The position numbers were made by a program, and so were the translations under genes. From Bacteroidales bacterium (GTDB taxonomy: Bacteria > Bacteroidota > Bacteroidia > Bacteroidales > UBA4417), in the NCBI GenBank assembly GCA_016707785.1, contig JADJGZ010000006.1, positions 1 through 64,000 of the forward strand: a stretch of 64,000 bases of DNA, in the 5' to 3' direction. This document shows, piece by piece, positions 8,656-20,548 of this stretch. Under the pieces are notes generated by a model. That model made no database searches and was not told the DNA's origin. It saw nothing but the letters and a program-made list of their open reading frames with translations. Within the stretch, counting starts at the first letter, position 1; each line of letters opens with the position of its first letter.

Positions 8656-10095
8656 TCACCACAAAGCCTTACTCTGGTAGAAATCCAGCAGTTTTGTCCT
8701 GAGGATATAATTGTACTTCATCGCCACCAGGTTCATCAGCACCCTGTCCAGGTTGTTCTTGGCAATGACATAATCCACCGTCGAAATGGCCCCGTCAGCA
8801 TAACGCACCTCCGCAGCATAGAACGATTGCTCGAAATCTGAGGCTTGTGACACAAGAATTTTATAAGCAGCATAATCCGCATTCATATTCACGAAATCCT
8901 GCTCAATAGCCTGTCGCAGTAAGTTACGGGTTTGCTGAGCCTGCACGTTCAGCTGCTTTTCCGCCACTTTGGCCTGGTTCAGCCTGTTACGGACCTGCAT
9001 TCCATTCAGCAAGGGAATCTGCAACCCCAGGCTAACAGCAGAATTGAAGTTATTGCCAAGCTGGGTCCCATATTGAATGGGAACAGAGTTGTAGGTAGAT
9101 TGCGGCGTATAAACCGGGCTTTTTACATTATTCAGCCAAACATAGTCCGGGGTCTGGATATCGGTAGTATTCACAAACTCCTGGGTATTAGCCGTACTTG
9201 AATAATTGGTATAGAGTCCACCTGCTATATACAGGGTAGGAAGCATTTGTCCCCTGATGGCCTTAATATTTCTTGCGGCTCCGGCTACCTTGAGGTCGAC
9301 GGACTTCACCATGGCCAGGTGTTGCAGGGCATTGTCATAAACTTCGCTGATCGAAGCGCTGTAGGGTTGCAGCTCAATTTCATCAGAAATAGGGGCAAAG
9401 GCCATATTCTCAGAATAGGGAATGTTCATGACTTGTGCCAGGGTGAGTTTGGCTGTTTCCAGGCTGCTTTTTGTTGTTACTACAGCCAGCTCATCATTTG
9501 CCAGTTGTCCTTTCATATCATACAGATCGGAAGGGGAGATTGCACCCTGCTCATTCTTCACCATCAGCAGTTCCACCTTTTTACGGCTGGCTTCTGCCTG
9601 GGAGAGGGCAATATTCAGTTGTTCCTGGTTACTGAGTACATAGAGATAGTTCAGGATCACACTTAACGTGATTTTATCCTTTGCATGCTGAGCATCCATT
9701 TTACCTGCCTCGTAGTTCAATTGATACTGTTTCATATAGTTATGCAGGCTAGAACCATTCCACAGCACCAGGCTGGTCGATAGCTGGTAACTGGCAGCAT
9801 TGTTCTGCTCATTGATATAGGAATTGGTATAGGGATTAATGCTTCGTCCGTTGTAAGCCGAATGCGAGATCCCTGCGTTCAGGTCGGGAAGCATGCTGGC
9901 TTTGGACTGATTGTAATTCAATCGGGCCGATTCAGCCAGCAGTTCAGCCTGTTTAACATCGGTATTGTTCTTATATGCTGTTTCAACACATTGTTGAAGG
10001 GTAAACACCTCTTTGCTCCCGGTGCCCTGGGCGAACAATAGGGTTCCTCCGGTCAGGATTGATAATATGAGCAGCAGCGCTTTTATTCTTTTCAT
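8656..10095 (-). CDS. TolC-family outer-membrane efflux protein
   Basis: The 479-residue protein has a signal peptide (MKRIKALLLILSILTGGTLLFA) and two outer-membrane efflux repeats rich in long amphipathic helices, beginning with FTLQQCVETAYKNNTDVKQA, the typical first TolC-repeat motif. TolC proteins form the outer-membrane exit duct of tripartite exporters. It is the last gene of the leftward exporter cluster, 30 bp after the second ABC ATPase. It should therefore work with the HlyD adaptor at 24129-25430 and the FtsX permeases. Length and composition are normal for the family in Bacteroidota. Confidence 0.9.
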   Translation of the reverse strand: MKRIKALLLILSILTGGTLLFAQGTGSKEVFTLQQCVETAYKNNTDVKQAELLAESARLNYNQSKASMLPDLNAGISHSAYNGRSINPYTNSYINEQNNAASYQLSTSLVLWNGSSLHNYMKQYQLNYEAGKMDAQHAKDKITLSVILNYLYVLSNQEQLNIALSQAEASRKKVELLMVKNEQGAISPSDLYDMKGQLANDELAVVTTKSSLETAKLTLAQVMNIPYSENMAFAPISDEIELQPYSASISEVYDNALQHLAMVKSVDLKVAGAARNIKAIRGQMLPTLYIAGGLYTNYSSTANTQEFVNTTDIQTPDYVWLNNVKSPVYTPQSTYNSVPIQYGTQLGNNFNSAVSLGLQIPLLNGMQVRNRLNQAKVAEKQLNVQAQQTRNLLRQAIEQDFVNMNADYAAYKILVSQASDFEQSFYAAEVRYADGAISTVDYVIAKNNLDRVLMNLVAMKYNYILRTKLLDFYQSKALW

Positions 10096-10125
10096 GGTAA
10101 AATACTTAAAGGAATTGATTGTATT

Positions 10126-10791
10126 CTAGTGTTCGATGGTTCCATCCAGCAGATGAATGATTTTTGAACCATATGCGGCATTCTTTTCGGAGTGGGTTGC
10201 CTGGATAATGGTCACTCCATCTTCGGTATTCAGCTGTTTGAATAGTTCCATAATTTCTTCCCCCTGTTTGCTGTTCAGGTTCCCTGTGGGCTCATCTGCC
10301 AGGATCAGGCGGGGTTTTGCCACCAGGGCACGGGCCACACCTACCAGTTGCTGTTGTCCACCCGATAACTGGGGAGGAAACAGGTCTTTCTTCCCGACGA
10401 TATTGAAACGGTCAAGAATATCTGCTACAGCAGCCTGCCTTTCAGAGGATTTAATATTCTGGTATAACAGCGGAGTTTCGATGTTTTCATAAACGGTAAG
10501 TTCATCAATCAGGTGATAGGCCTGGAATACAAATCCGATATGGCTTTTGTACAGCTGCGACCTGTGTTTTTCCTTTAACTGGTGAACCGGTTGCCCGATA
10601 AAATTGTATACACCCTCATTGAATTCATCCAGCATGCCGATTACATTCAGCAGAGTGGATTTCCCTGAGCCCGATGGGCCCATAATACTGATAAATTCAC
10701 CGGCCTGTATGGTAAGGTTGATATCTTTAAGCAGGAAGATCCGGTTTCCGCCGGAATTCACCCATTTGAAAATGTTTTTAAGTTCGATCAT
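10126..10791 (-). CDS. ABC transporter ATPase, MacB/LolD type (distal copy)
   Basis: This 221-residue ATPase has Walker A GPSGSGKST (~residue 40), a Q-loop near VFQAYHLI, the ABC signature LSGGQQQLVGVARAL and Walker B LILADEPTGNL. It belongs to the MacB/LolD/FtsE-type group that energises FtsX-fold permeases. It lies between the last permease gene and the TolC gene. It is the second ATPase of the cluster; the other is at 23073-23750. The signature Q-L-V replaces the usual Q-R-V, an uncommon change at the arginine after the signature. The two ATPases may serve different permeases. Confidence 0.92.
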   Translation of the reverse strand: MIELKNIFKWVNSGGNRIFLLKDINLTIQAGEFISIMGPSGSGKSTLLNVIGMLDEFNEGVYNFIGQPVHQLKEKHRSQLYKSHIGFVFQAYHLIDELTVYENIETPLLYQNIKSSERQAAVADILDRFNIVGKKDLFPPQLSGGQQQLVGVARALVAKPRLILADEPTGNLNSKQGEEIMELFKQLNTEDGVTIIQATHSEKNAAYGSKIIHLLDGTIEH

Positions 10792-10836
10792 ATCGGGATT
10801 GATTAATAGAGCATCAATTGGTCAGTATCAAGGTAT

Positions 10837-13244
10837 TTATTCAGTTTTTAAACTATTCACAGGATTCGACAATGCTGCCTTCATGGTTTGAATACCAATT
10901 AACAGGGTCGTAATAAAGCCCAGCGTAATGATTGCTATGATGAAGGGAAGTGCTGTGATCTGAATTCTGTAAACATATCCGTTTAACCAGTGCTGCATGA
11001 TATAATAGGCAATGGGAAAGGCAACACAGGCAGCAATGAGGGTGATAACCAGGAATTCTTTCATAAACAATGTGATGATGCCTGTTACTGATGAACCTAA
11101 TACCTTACGTATGCCAATTTCTTTGGTGCGTCGCTGAATACTCATGGCTACAAGTCCCAGCACTCCCAGCATTACTATTACCATGGCCAGCAGGAAAGCG
11201 GTATAGGAGGCCTGCCGGAGTTGTATTTCTGTCTTATACAGCTTTCTCAGGGTTTCATCCATGAACTTATATTCAAAGGGTGCACCGGGCATGAGGGTTG
11301 ACCATTTTTTCTGAATGGCTTCAATAGAAGTACTTATGTCACCCGGTTTGAGCTTAACAGAAAGATACCTGAAAATGGTGGAATTGCCTACATGTACAAA
11401 AATGATGGGAGGTACCGATTGTTGCATCGAACCAAAATGGAAATCTCTGGTCACTCCTGCAATGGTATATAGCTGCTCGCTGCCTGCAATCTTAACCTGT
11501 CGTCCAATTGCCTCTTCCGGTTGCGACCAGCCCAGTGCTTTTGCTTCAGTTTCATTAATGACAACGATGGTTGAATCATTAAATACCCCTGAAGGGCTGA
11601 AGAAATTGCCTGCCCTGAGCGGTATGCCGAAGGTGGAAGCAAAATGTCCGTCGGTATTCAGAAACTCGGTGGAAATTGCCGAAGTAGAGTCGGTTCCGGC
11701 CCTGTACACAGCTGCTCCCCCTGAATTTCTTCCGTCGGGGATCTCAAAGGAGAGGCTGACATTACTTACCTGTGGAAGGGTTGCGAGTTGTGCACGTATA
11801 TTCTCCATTCTGCTTACCCCAGCGGCACTCCAATCCCTGGGCACCTGGGCCGATATGATAAACTCCTTATTATAGCCGAGGTTTTTCCAAAGAAATAATT
11901 GATCTGCTGTGTCACAATAATGGCACCTATCAGGACGATGCTTGCAATCGAAAACTGGAATCCCACCAGTGCCTTACGAAGCCAGATCTTTTCTTTCACC
12001 GTTGTAAGCTTACCCTTTAGTGAATCGACCGTCTTAAAGCCCGACAATACCAGGGCAGGATATATGCCTGAAAGAAATCCGACAAATACAATCAATGCTA
12101 GTGGCAGGAACATAAAAACCGACGGAAAGGCTGTTAGTTCCGGCAAAGCTTTGGCTAACACTCCACTGAAGTAATTCCTGCTCAATGTATAGGAAACCAA
12201 TGCAAATAAGGTTGCGAGGAAAACCATTACCATCGATTCGGTGAGGAACTGAAGGATCATCTGTTTTCTGATTCCCCCAAGGACTTTACGAATGCCAATC
12301 TCCTTAAGCCTTGTGGCAGAGTGGCCTACAGACATATTCACAAAATTTACCACTGCCATCAGCAGGATAAAAAGGGCGATAAATGACAATACATAAATCA
12401 TCCTTTTAACCAAACCATTGTCCTTATTGAGGTAATAGGATTTTAGAGGAACCAGGTACTGTGTTAGATTGGCATTGAAATACTCAGAGGAATTTTTTTT
12501 CATGAGTTGTTTGATCGGACCGGATAACTGCTCCGGTTTCACACCTTCACGTAACTCAATATAGCTTGCCACATGCGGGCTTTCCCAGGATGTCATTTCT
12601 CTGCCAAAGAACCTGGAAGCTTCGATAGAAGTGTAGAATTGGGTTTCTTTATCATCCAAAAGGGAAGAAACCGAGTTGCGGGTATGGTCTTTAAGGATTC
12701 CCCTGATCATGAAATCGTGTTTCTCCCCTGAGAAATTCTCAATACTCACTGTTTCGCCTACTGCATCAGTCTTCCCGAAGTATTTCACGGCTGCCTCTTC
12801 TGTGATTACCAGGGAGAATGGGTCGGCCAGGGCAGAAGAAGCATCTCCATGTAAAAGCGAAAACCCATACATCCTTAGCAGCGTACTATCCCCGATCTGG
12901 AAGGATTCCCGGAAATGTTTATCTCCTTTCGATACATTGGAAGTAACACCATCGAACCGGTAAAAATTGGCTACCAGGCTGGGGTATTCTTCGTATAAGG
13001 CTTTAGCCAGGGGGCCAAGGGTAACCAGTTCATTTCCCATATCAGGACTTGTCCAGCGGCTCTGAAGGATATATTGCTGTTCCGGATTTCTCAGGGCTGC
13101 ATTCACCTGCAATTCACTCCAGGAGTAAACACTGATAACCATGGCAAACAGTATTCCTGCTGATAAACCCAGGATATTTACCAGGGAATAATATCGGTTC
13201 TTCAGGAGATTCCGCCAGGCTATTTTCAGATAGTTGAGAAACAT
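10837..13244 (-). CDS. FtsX/MacB-type ABC permease A, one frameshift
   Basis: The N-terminal part (13244 to about 11880) starts MFLNYLKIAWRNLLKNRYYS and holds the first periplasmic MacB_PCD domain and the first FtsX membrane domain, with the GIRKVLGG motif. The C-terminal part (to 10837) holds the second periplasmic and FtsX domains, with another GIRKVLGSS motif and the usual NPVNSLKTE end. The frames part at a run of five T on the plus strand (11882-11886). One added base restores a YFFGKNLGYNKEFIISAQVP reading. The restored protein would be about 800 residues with eight membrane helices. It is the fifth of five tandem permeases. The break is probably a homopolymer error. Confidence 0.82.
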
Positions 13245-13254
13245 ATTCAGGACA

Positions 13255-15645
13255 TTATTCTGTTTTCAGGATCTTCGAAGGATTGGTCCAGGCCGCTTTA
13301 GCCGAGTGATACATTGCAGTTCCGGCTGCGGTTATAACTATTACCAATGCCGATACGATAAAGGGAATCACGGATAATCCTGCATTGTAAGGAAATACCT
13401 TGAGCCAGTTATGCATAAAATAGTAGGCGATCGGGAAGGCAATTACCGCTGCGATAAGTGCTAACCACAGGTAGTTTTTGGTGATCAGGAAAACCACTTC
13501 CAGGGTGCTGGAACCCAATACCCTCCTTATACTGATCTCCTTCTGTTTTTGCTGTGTAGTAAAGGCCGTTAATCCTAATAAACCCAGGCAGGTTATAAGA
13601 ATGGTGAGAATGGAGAAGGCTGCAAATATCTTTCCTCGTTTTTGATCAGCAACATATTGAGAATTGAAGTTTTCATCAAGGAATTTATACTCAAAAGGTA
13701 GTTGAGGGAAATATTTCTTCCAGACTGATTCAGCCTTGCTGATCGTGGATTTAATGCTCCCCGGATCCAGTTTCAACTGAATAATGTTATTGTTGGGACC
13801 ATAGAATAAGAGCAACGGTGCAATCGGGTTGTAAAGAGATTTCTGGTTGAAGTCCTTCATTACACCTACTACTTCCAAATAATTTCCCGAGGTATCGCCC
13901 GGAAATTTCACTCTCTTCCCGAGGGCTTCGTCCCAGTCGAAATGCTTTACCAGGGCCTCATTCACAACGATGCTGTGCAATGTATCGGCCAGGCTGTTGA
14001 AATTCCGTCCTTTTATGATCCGGATACCCAGGGAGCCCATAAAGTTTTCATCAATCTGGTAGCATTCGATGCCTTTATCGACAAAGCCCGTATTGGTTTG
14101 TACCGTAAACAGGTTGAGGTTGATATTGCCACTTCCCGGGTAAGCGCTACCAGTCCCTACTTCCTTCACCCCAGGCATATTGCGGAATTCATTATTCATT
14201 GCATAGATCTTATGCCTTTCATCTTCCCCGGTATTCACGGTTACCGTCATTACCTGTTCCTTGTTAAAACCAAGGTCAATTTTGCGGAGATAGGCGAGCT
14301 GCGAATACACCACCCAGGTACAGATCAGCATGATCATGGAGATAGAGAACTGCAGCACGACCAGTGTGCGGCGGAGGTTCACATTGCCTGAAGCAGAAGA
14401 TAAGGCGCCTTTTAAAATGCTTACAGGCTTGAAAGAGGAAAGATACAGGGCTGGGTAACTGCCTCCAATCAACCCGGTAAATAGTCCGATGCTCAGCAAA
14501 AGCAGGGTATTAAAGGGCTGCATCAGGGTGCTCAGGGTGAAAAATTTCCCGGAAATGGAATTGAAGTAGGGAAGTAGAAGCAGTACCAGTCCGGCACTGA
14601 TCAGGACCGCAATAAAAGCAGTGATCAGCGATTCTCCCAGGAACTGCAACACCAGTTGTTTCTTGGAGGAACCGGTTACCTTGCGGATGCCTATTTCCTT
14701 TGCCCTGCGTGCCGATCGCGCCGTGGTTAAGTTCATGTAATTGATGCAGGCAATCAGCATCATAAAGAAAGCAACAGCTGAGAATATCCAGATATACGAC
14801 ATGCTCCCCAGCTCTTCAGGTTCGCCATCAAGGTCCGAATGAAGGTGGATGGCTGTAATGGGCTGGGCCTCGTACCTGATTTTAACATTATATTGGGCAA
14901 AGATGGGCGCCATATATTTATCATACATGGGGAGGAGTTTTTTGTTGAAAGCGTCAACATCCACGCCTGGTTTAAGCAGTATGTAGGTAAAGTTGTTGAA
15001 ACTACCCCAGTTGTCAAACCCGGCCTGGTTTCCTCTCAGGATGGTTGAAAAGGAAATCAGCATATCGAATCGCATATGCGAATTCTGAGGGACATCCTCA
15101 ATAACCCCCGTAACCTGGTAAACATCGTACACAGTTTTCAACGATTTCCCTACAGCTGCTGAATCCTCTCCAAAGTACTTATCAGCCAGGGTTTTGGAAA
15201 TAACAATGCTGTTCGGTTTATTCAGCGCGTTTTTCGCATTGCCTTCAACGAATTTATATCCGAAAATATCGAAAAGGGTGCTATCCGCATAATAGATCTT
15301 GGTTTCATAGAAACTCTTTTCACCATACTTGAACAAGGTTCTCTCCCTGTTCAGCAAACGTGCCGACTCTTCCACTTCGGGGAAGTCCTTTTTAAGCGTA
15401 GCTGCAAGGGGTAATTGTGTGGCAGTCCAGTTGGTATTTTTATCCTTTTCCTGAATGTATGAGGCGATCCTGTAAATCCGGTCTGATTTATCGTAATACC
15501 GGTCATAATTAAGTTCATCGGTAACATAGAAGATGAGGAACAGGCTGAATGTGATACCGATGGTAAGCCCAAGGATATTCAGAAGGCTGTACCATTTGTC
15601 TTTTTTCAGATTACGGAGGGCTATGAGCAATATATTCTTAAACAT
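13255..15645 (-). CDS. FtsX/MacB-type ABC permease B
   Basis: This is an intact 796-residue double-FtsX permease. An N-terminal helix (NILGLTIGITFSLFLIFYV) leads into a MacB-type periplasmic core domain, three helices with the EIGIRKVTGSSKKQ motif, a fourth helix, a second periplasmic domain and a second FtsX domain with EISIRRVLGSSTLE, ending NPSKILKTE. In MacB-like exporters such permeases do not move substrate across the inner membrane. They use ATP hydrolysis to drive periplasmic substrate through TolC. It is the fourth permease in the leftward run, 10 bp before permease A, and clearly operonic. Confidence 0.9.
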   Translation of the reverse strand: MFKNILLIALRNLKKDKWYSLLNILGLTIGITFSLFLIFYVTDELNYDRYYDKSDRIYRIASYIQEKDKNTNWTATQLPLAATLKKDFPEVEESARLLNRERTLFKYGEKSFYETKIYYADSTLFDIFGYKFVEGNAKNALNKPNSIVISKTLADKYFGEDSAAVGKSLKTVYDVYQVTGVIEDVPQNSHMRFDMLISFSTILRGNQAGFDNWGSFNNFTYILLKPGVDVDAFNKKLLPMYDKYMAPIFAQYNVKIRYEAQPITAIHLHSDLDGEPEELGSMSYIWIFSAVAFFMMLIACINYMNLTTARSARRAKEIGIRKVTGSSKKQLVLQFLGESLITAFIAVLISAGLVLLLLPYFNSISGKFFTLSTLMQPFNTLLLLSIGLFTGLIGGSYPALYLSSFKPVSILKGALSSASGNVNLRRTLVVLQFSISMIMLICTWVVYSQLAYLRKIDLGFNKEQVMTVTVNTGEDERHKIYAMNNEFRNMPGVKEVGTGSAYPGSGNINLNLFTVQTNTGFVDKGIECYQIDENFMGSLGIRIIKGRNFNSLADTLHSIVVNEALVKHFDWDEALGKRVKFPGDTSGNYLEVVGVMKDFNQKSLYNPIAPLLLFYGPNNNIIQLKLDPGSIKSTISKAESVWKKYFPQLPFEYKFLDENFNSQYVADQKRGKIFAAFSILTILITCLGLLGLTAFTTQQKQKEISIRRVLGSSTLEVVFLITKNYLWLALIAAVIAFPIAYYFMHNWLKVFPYNAGLSVIPFIVSALVIVITAAGTAMYHSAKAAWTNPSKILKTE

Positions 15646-15655
15646 GACAGTAGTT

Positions 15656-18053
15656 TTATTCGGTTCTTAAACTTTTAACTGGATTCGCGATGGCCGCTTT
15701 AACTGCCTGAAAACTAACAGTAGCAAGGGCTACGATGATAACAAGGGTGCTCCCTGCTGCAAAAAGCCACCAATCCAGGCTAACCCGGTAGGGATAGTTC
15801 TGAAGCCATTTGTTTGCGGCAAACCAGGCTAGCGGGACAGCAATAATCAGGGCAATGAAAACAAGAATGAGGAAGTCTCTTGACAGGGTAGTCACCACGC
15901 TATTTACAGATGCCCCCAGTACTTTTCGAATACCAATTTCTTTTGTTCTTTTTTCCGCAGAAAGCACTGATAATCCGAAAAGTCCGATACAGGAGATAAA
16001 GATGGTTAAAATGGCGCCAAAGAGGATAATCTGTTTCCAACGGGCTTCCGATTCATAATCCCTGAATCCTTTGTTCATCTTTGAAAACATAGGAGTATGG
16101 ACTTAACGGGAAAAACTGCCGGAAGATTTTCTGTATGTACTTTAGGCTTTCTGTTTCTGTTCCCGGCCTTATTTTGATATTAAACATCCCATAACTGTTG
16201 GTATTTTTCATGGTAAACAATTGTGGGCCTATTTTCTGGTCAAGTGCCAGGGAATGATAGTTTTTAACGACCCCGATCACCTGGTAGATTTCATTGTTGT
16301 AAAAGAAATTCACCGTCTCCCCAATCGGGTTTTTCCATCCGGCTTCCTTGACAAAAGACTCATTCACAAGAATAGAATGGGTTGAATCGGAGGGATGCTC
16401 TTTTGAGAAATTACGCCCCATTACCAGGGGTATTTTTAAAGTCGGCAGGTAGGATTCATCGATGGTTTCATACTGGAAATTGATGGAAGAATCGTTGGCA
16501 AGCCTGGCACTGGTGCGCCATTGCCCGTTATTTTTGGCAGCTACATCTAAGATATTCCTGTTTTTAAGTATTTCAGACTTGAAAATCGCTGCTTCGCTAT
16601 GGGAAACATCATATTTGTTAATTTCCACAATATTGCTGTCATCATAACCCAGGTCGGTTTTCGTGAGGAAATTGAACTGCCTGTAAATCGTGAATGTTCC
16701 GATGATCAGGAAGGAAGCCAGGGCGAATTGCAGCACAACCAGCGATTTTTGTGAATAGTTCCTGCCCGAAAACCTGATGCGGCTGTATAAGGTTGTCACG
16801 GGTTTGAATCCGGATAAAACCAGGGCTGGGTAAAAGCCGGCCAGTAATCCGGTAACCAGAAGTAATAACAGGTAGGCTGCGATTAACCGGGCATCGAAAA
16901 GGTAGGATAATGCCAGGGCTTTATTGGCAAGTCCGTTGAATAAGGGAAGGATAAGCTGAACAATGATCAGGGCCATCACAAAGGCTATAAAGGAAAGCAG
17001 GAATGATTCGCCCAGGAACTGGATGATAAGTTGTTTTCTGTCGCCACCGATCACTTTTCGTATCCCGATTTCTTTAGCCCTTTTCAGGGATCGTGCTACC
17101 GTGAGGTTAACAAAGTTGATACAAGCAATCAAGAGCACAAATAATGCAATTCCTGAAAGGATATAGGAATAGATAGGGTTGCTTGCATTTACCAACCCAT
17201 TCTGTGCGGGGAGTTCAGTGCTCATATGCATATCTGTGAAGGGCTGCAGATGATAGCTCCCCATGGTGACATCCGGTCCGCCACCATATTTGGCAATCAT
17301 TTCCTTAAAGGTTTTGCCGGCATCCCTCAGGTAGAAGCTCTGCATTTGTTTCTCAACAGTTTGCACACTGGTATTGGGATTCAGCACAACAAAGGTGTTC
17401 AGGAAAAAATTATACCAGTTATCGTTGTTTTGCGCATCTGCTTCCGATTCCCTGAAAGGTAACAATACATCAAACCTTATGGAAGAATTCTGAGGACAGG
17501 TTTTTGCAACTGCTGTCACTTTATAGGGTACGAATTGCCCGTTTTCCTTAAGCTGAACAGTTTTTCCCACAGCATCAGTGGTGCCGAAGTGTTGCCTTGC
17601 AGCCTCTTCTGATAAAACTATGGAATGAGGATCGGTTAAACAGGTTTGTGCATTCCCGCTCAGCAGGGGAAAGGAGAATACTGAAAAGAAGCCGGAATCG
17701 ACAAACAACAATTCCTGTGACTGAATTTCTGTGCCTTTCCTGATGTCTTCTGCACCGCTCTGAACACGCACGAAAGTCTCAATCCCGGGAACGTTTTTTG
17801 CAAAACGGGGACCCTGGAGGAAGCCTGTATTGCCATCTTTAAATTCCTGTCCTTCTTGCTTGGTGTGCGTGACAATTCGATAGATATTTCCCACATTGGA
17901 ATGGAACTGATCATAACTCACTTCATCTTTCACATAAAGAAGGATGAGCATGGCACAGGCAAGGCCTATACTTAATCCTGCAATATTGATGAAGGAATAG
18001 GTTTTATGTCGGGCTAAATTTCTCCAGGCGATTATGAAATAGTTTTTAATCAT
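15656..18053 (-). CDS. FtsX/MacB-type ABC permease C, one frameshift
   Basis: The start at 18053 gives MIKNYFIIAWRNLARHKTYS, followed by MacB_PCD and FtsX domains with EIGIRKVIGGDRKQ. The first frame ends at 16053. The C-terminal FtsX domain continues from about 16070 with YESEARWKQIILFGAI, then EIGIRKVLGASVNS, and ends NPVKSLRTE. The frames part at an AAA run near 16066 (KDEQ/R junction). Dropping one base gives a continuous protein of about 795 residues. It is the third of five tandem permeases, with 10-15 bp gaps to its neighbours. A sequencing indel is likely. Confidence 0.82.
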
Positions 18054-18068
18054 GGCTTTGGGTTTTTG

Positions 18069-20489
18069 TTATTCTGTTCGTAAACACTTCACAGGGTTTG
18101 CTGTAGCAGCTTTGAAAGCCTGGAAACTTACTGTGAGAATTGCTATCATCACTGATACTCCTCCGGCAAGTATAAATACCCACCATTGCACTGTTATCCG
18201 GTACATGAAATCCTGAAGCCAGGTTGCCATCGCCCACCATGCTATCGGTGTAGCTATAATCAATGCTATAGCTACCGGCCAGATAAACTCTTTGGTCACC
18301 AGGGTGGCTATGCCGCTCACTGATGCCCCCAGCACCTTACGGACCCCTATTTCTTTCACTCTCTGCCGGATGATGATTGAAGCCATACCAAATAAGCCCA
18401 TACAGGAGAGTATAATGGCCACCAGAGCAGCAACAGAGAACATCTTCGATAGCCTTCCTTCATTTTCATACCAGCGTGCAATATTTTCATCCACAAACGA
18501 GCCTTTGAAGTCCACGCCGGGTTCAACAAGTGCATAGTTGTTTTTTATCATTTCCAGGGTGGTAACCGGGTTTTGTGTATTCACGCGGATCAGGATGTAA
18601 CTGATAGCCTGATTATTATTCATGGCAATGGTAAGAGGTGTACTTTCCTCATACATCGAATACAGGTGGAAATCGGGTATTACGCCAACTATATTCCATT
18701 GTGGACGACTGCTATCCGCATAGAAAGAAGTGCCTACTATATTTTTTTCTGCAAATTGCCGGGCCATGCTCTCTGTAACAATAACAGTATTAAAGCTGTC
18801 AGCAACATATGCGGTTGAGAAATCCCTCCCTGCTTTCACCGGGATATCCAGGGTTTTAAGGATGTCGTAATCAGCCTGAAGAAAATCGGTATTGATGGAT
18901 TTCCCTTTATAATCGAAGCCAAAACTCATCCTGCTGGTACTACCGTCTTTGCCAACCCCCAGGTTCACGGTTGTACCTGAAACGCTTACAACCGATGTTT
19001 GTGAAGCCAGTAAGTGACGCATCTTTCCCACTATTTCCTTGCCTTTCTCCTCATGTTTGATAGGGATACTTATAAGAGTAGAGGTATTATAACCTAATGG
19101 GGCGGTTCGTAAATGTGTGAACTGCTGATAAATAATGATGGTTGTGCACATTAAAACAATAGCAATCACAAACTGGGCTACGATGAGTGCATTGCGGAAG
19201 AATCCCGGCTTTTTAATGGATATTTTGCCTTTGAGAATTTCAACCGTCTTTAATTGTCCCATGATATATGACGGATAACCCGAAGCAATAAATGAAACCA
19301 CCAGGAGGATTATCAACAGGTAAAAAATGATGGCCGGCTGGTACAACATTGCCGGATCGAATTTACCTTCCATGAATTTATTAAGGGCTTTCATTAAAAT
19401 GACGGTAGCTATGATTCCCAGGACCATCGAAGCAAATACTGTAGCCAGGCTTTCTCCCCACACCTGGATCCACACCTGTCGCTTGCCTGCTCCCAGGCAT
19501 TTCCTGATCCCGATTTCTCGGGTACGGGTAAACGACAATCCCAGGTTGAGGTTTATAAAATTGAAGCAGGCTATAAGGATAATCACTCCTGCAACAAGTA
19601 GTAAAATATACAGAAACGATTTGCTGACCGAATTCCCGTTGTTCAATTCATCATTGAAATGCAGTTCATTAAGGGGCAATAATTTCATGCCTGAATAGTC
19701 GCCATTGCTATCAGCCTTGTATCCCTTGTTTTTCAGGTATTCATTGTCGCTGGTTCTATACTTTTTACTGATCATCCGAAGCTGTTTTTCGACGGCCTCC
19801 TGGGTAGCATCCCTGCTCAGCTGGACAAAAACCGTATGATGCTGGTTATTCCAGTTATCTTTAGCTTCTGCATAGTCCGGGTCCAGTTCGGTGCGGGCCA
19901 GGACTGAGTATTCAATGGAGGAGTTTTCGGGAGCATTTTCCAGTACTGCCGATACAAGCAGCGTATTCCATTTTCCTCCGATTTTCACGTCGATGGGTTT
20001 TCCAATGGGATCTTCTGTTCCGAAGAGATTCCCTGCTGTTTTCTCACTCAACACTACATTGCCTGCATCAGCCAGAGGGTGTTGCTGCGTTCCTTTGATG
20101 ATTTTAAAGGAAAACATGCTGAAAAAGTCATCATCAACGAGTCTGGTTGATTGTTCCAGTGATTTATCCTTGTATCGCACTTCCCGTCCGCGGTATTTGT
20201 ACCTGCTGGCTTTTTCCACTCCGATTTTTTCAGATAACAGGGTACTTGCAACCGGGTAGCTCATAGCAGTGCCTTTTTCCACACCCTCAGGGGCATTGGC
20301 AAAGGCATAGACCTCATACAGCTGATCTTTATTTTCATGGAAATTATCGAAGGAAAACTCACGGTACACCAGTGTTATCAGCAGGATGCTGCAGGTAAAA
20401 GCTACTGTCAGGCCAATGATGTTAATGGCTGAGTGCAATTTGTTTTTCAACATGTTTCTCCACAGAGTCTTCAGATAGTTCCTGAACAT
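18069..20489 (-). CDS. FtsX/MacB-type ABC permease D
   Basis: This is an intact 806-residue double-FtsX permease. It opens with MFRNYLKTLWRNMLKNKLHS and the NIIGLTVAFTCSILLITLVY helix. The first FtsX motif is EIGIRKCLGAGKRQ, the second is EIGVRKVLGASVSG, and the C-terminus is NPVKCLRTE. Two large periplasmic domains lie between the membrane blocks. It is the second permease in the run. It differs from the others in its first-domain motif (KCLGAG), so the five copies are diverged paralogues, not a recent amplification. Confidence 0.9.
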   Translation of the reverse strand: MFRNYLKTLWRNMLKNKLHSAINIIGLTVAFTCSILLITLVYREFSFDNFHENKDQLYEVYAFANAPEGVEKGTAMSYPVASTLLSEKIGVEKASRYKYRGREVRYKDKSLEQSTRLVDDDFFSMFSFKIIKGTQQHPLADAGNVVLSEKTAGNLFGTEDPIGKPIDVKIGGKWNTLLVSAVLENAPENSSIEYSVLARTELDPDYAEAKDNWNNQHHTVFVQLSRDATQEAVEKQLRMISKKYRTSDNEYLKNKGYKADSNGDYSGMKLLPLNELHFNDELNNGNSVSKSFLYILLLVAGVIILIACFNFINLNLGLSFTRTREIGIRKCLGAGKRQVWIQVWGESLATVFASMVLGIIATVILMKALNKFMEGKFDPAMLYQPAIIFYLLIILLVVSFIASGYPSYIMGQLKTVEILKGKISIKKPGFFRNALIVAQFVIAIVLMCTTIIIYQQFTHLRTAPLGYNTSTLISIPIKHEEKGKEIVGKMRHLLASQTSVVSVSGTTVNLGVGKDGSTSRMSFGFDYKGKSINTDFLQADYDILKTLDIPVKAGRDFSTAYVADSFNTVIVTESMARQFAEKNIVGTSFYADSSRPQWNIVGVIPDFHLYSMYEESTPLTIAMNNNQAISYILIRVNTQNPVTTLEMIKNNYALVEPGVDFKGSFVDENIARWYENEGRLSKMFSVAALVAIILSCMGLFGMASIIIRQRVKEIGVRKVLGASVSGIATLVTKEFIWPVAIALIIATPIAWWAMATWLQDFMYRITVQWWVFILAGGVSVMIAILTVSFQAFKAATANPVKCLRTE

Positions 20490-20548
20490 ATGCTGATGAT
20501 TATTTTTGATGTAACAAACAATTTTCCTGTTGCCCTTTTTCGGGTATT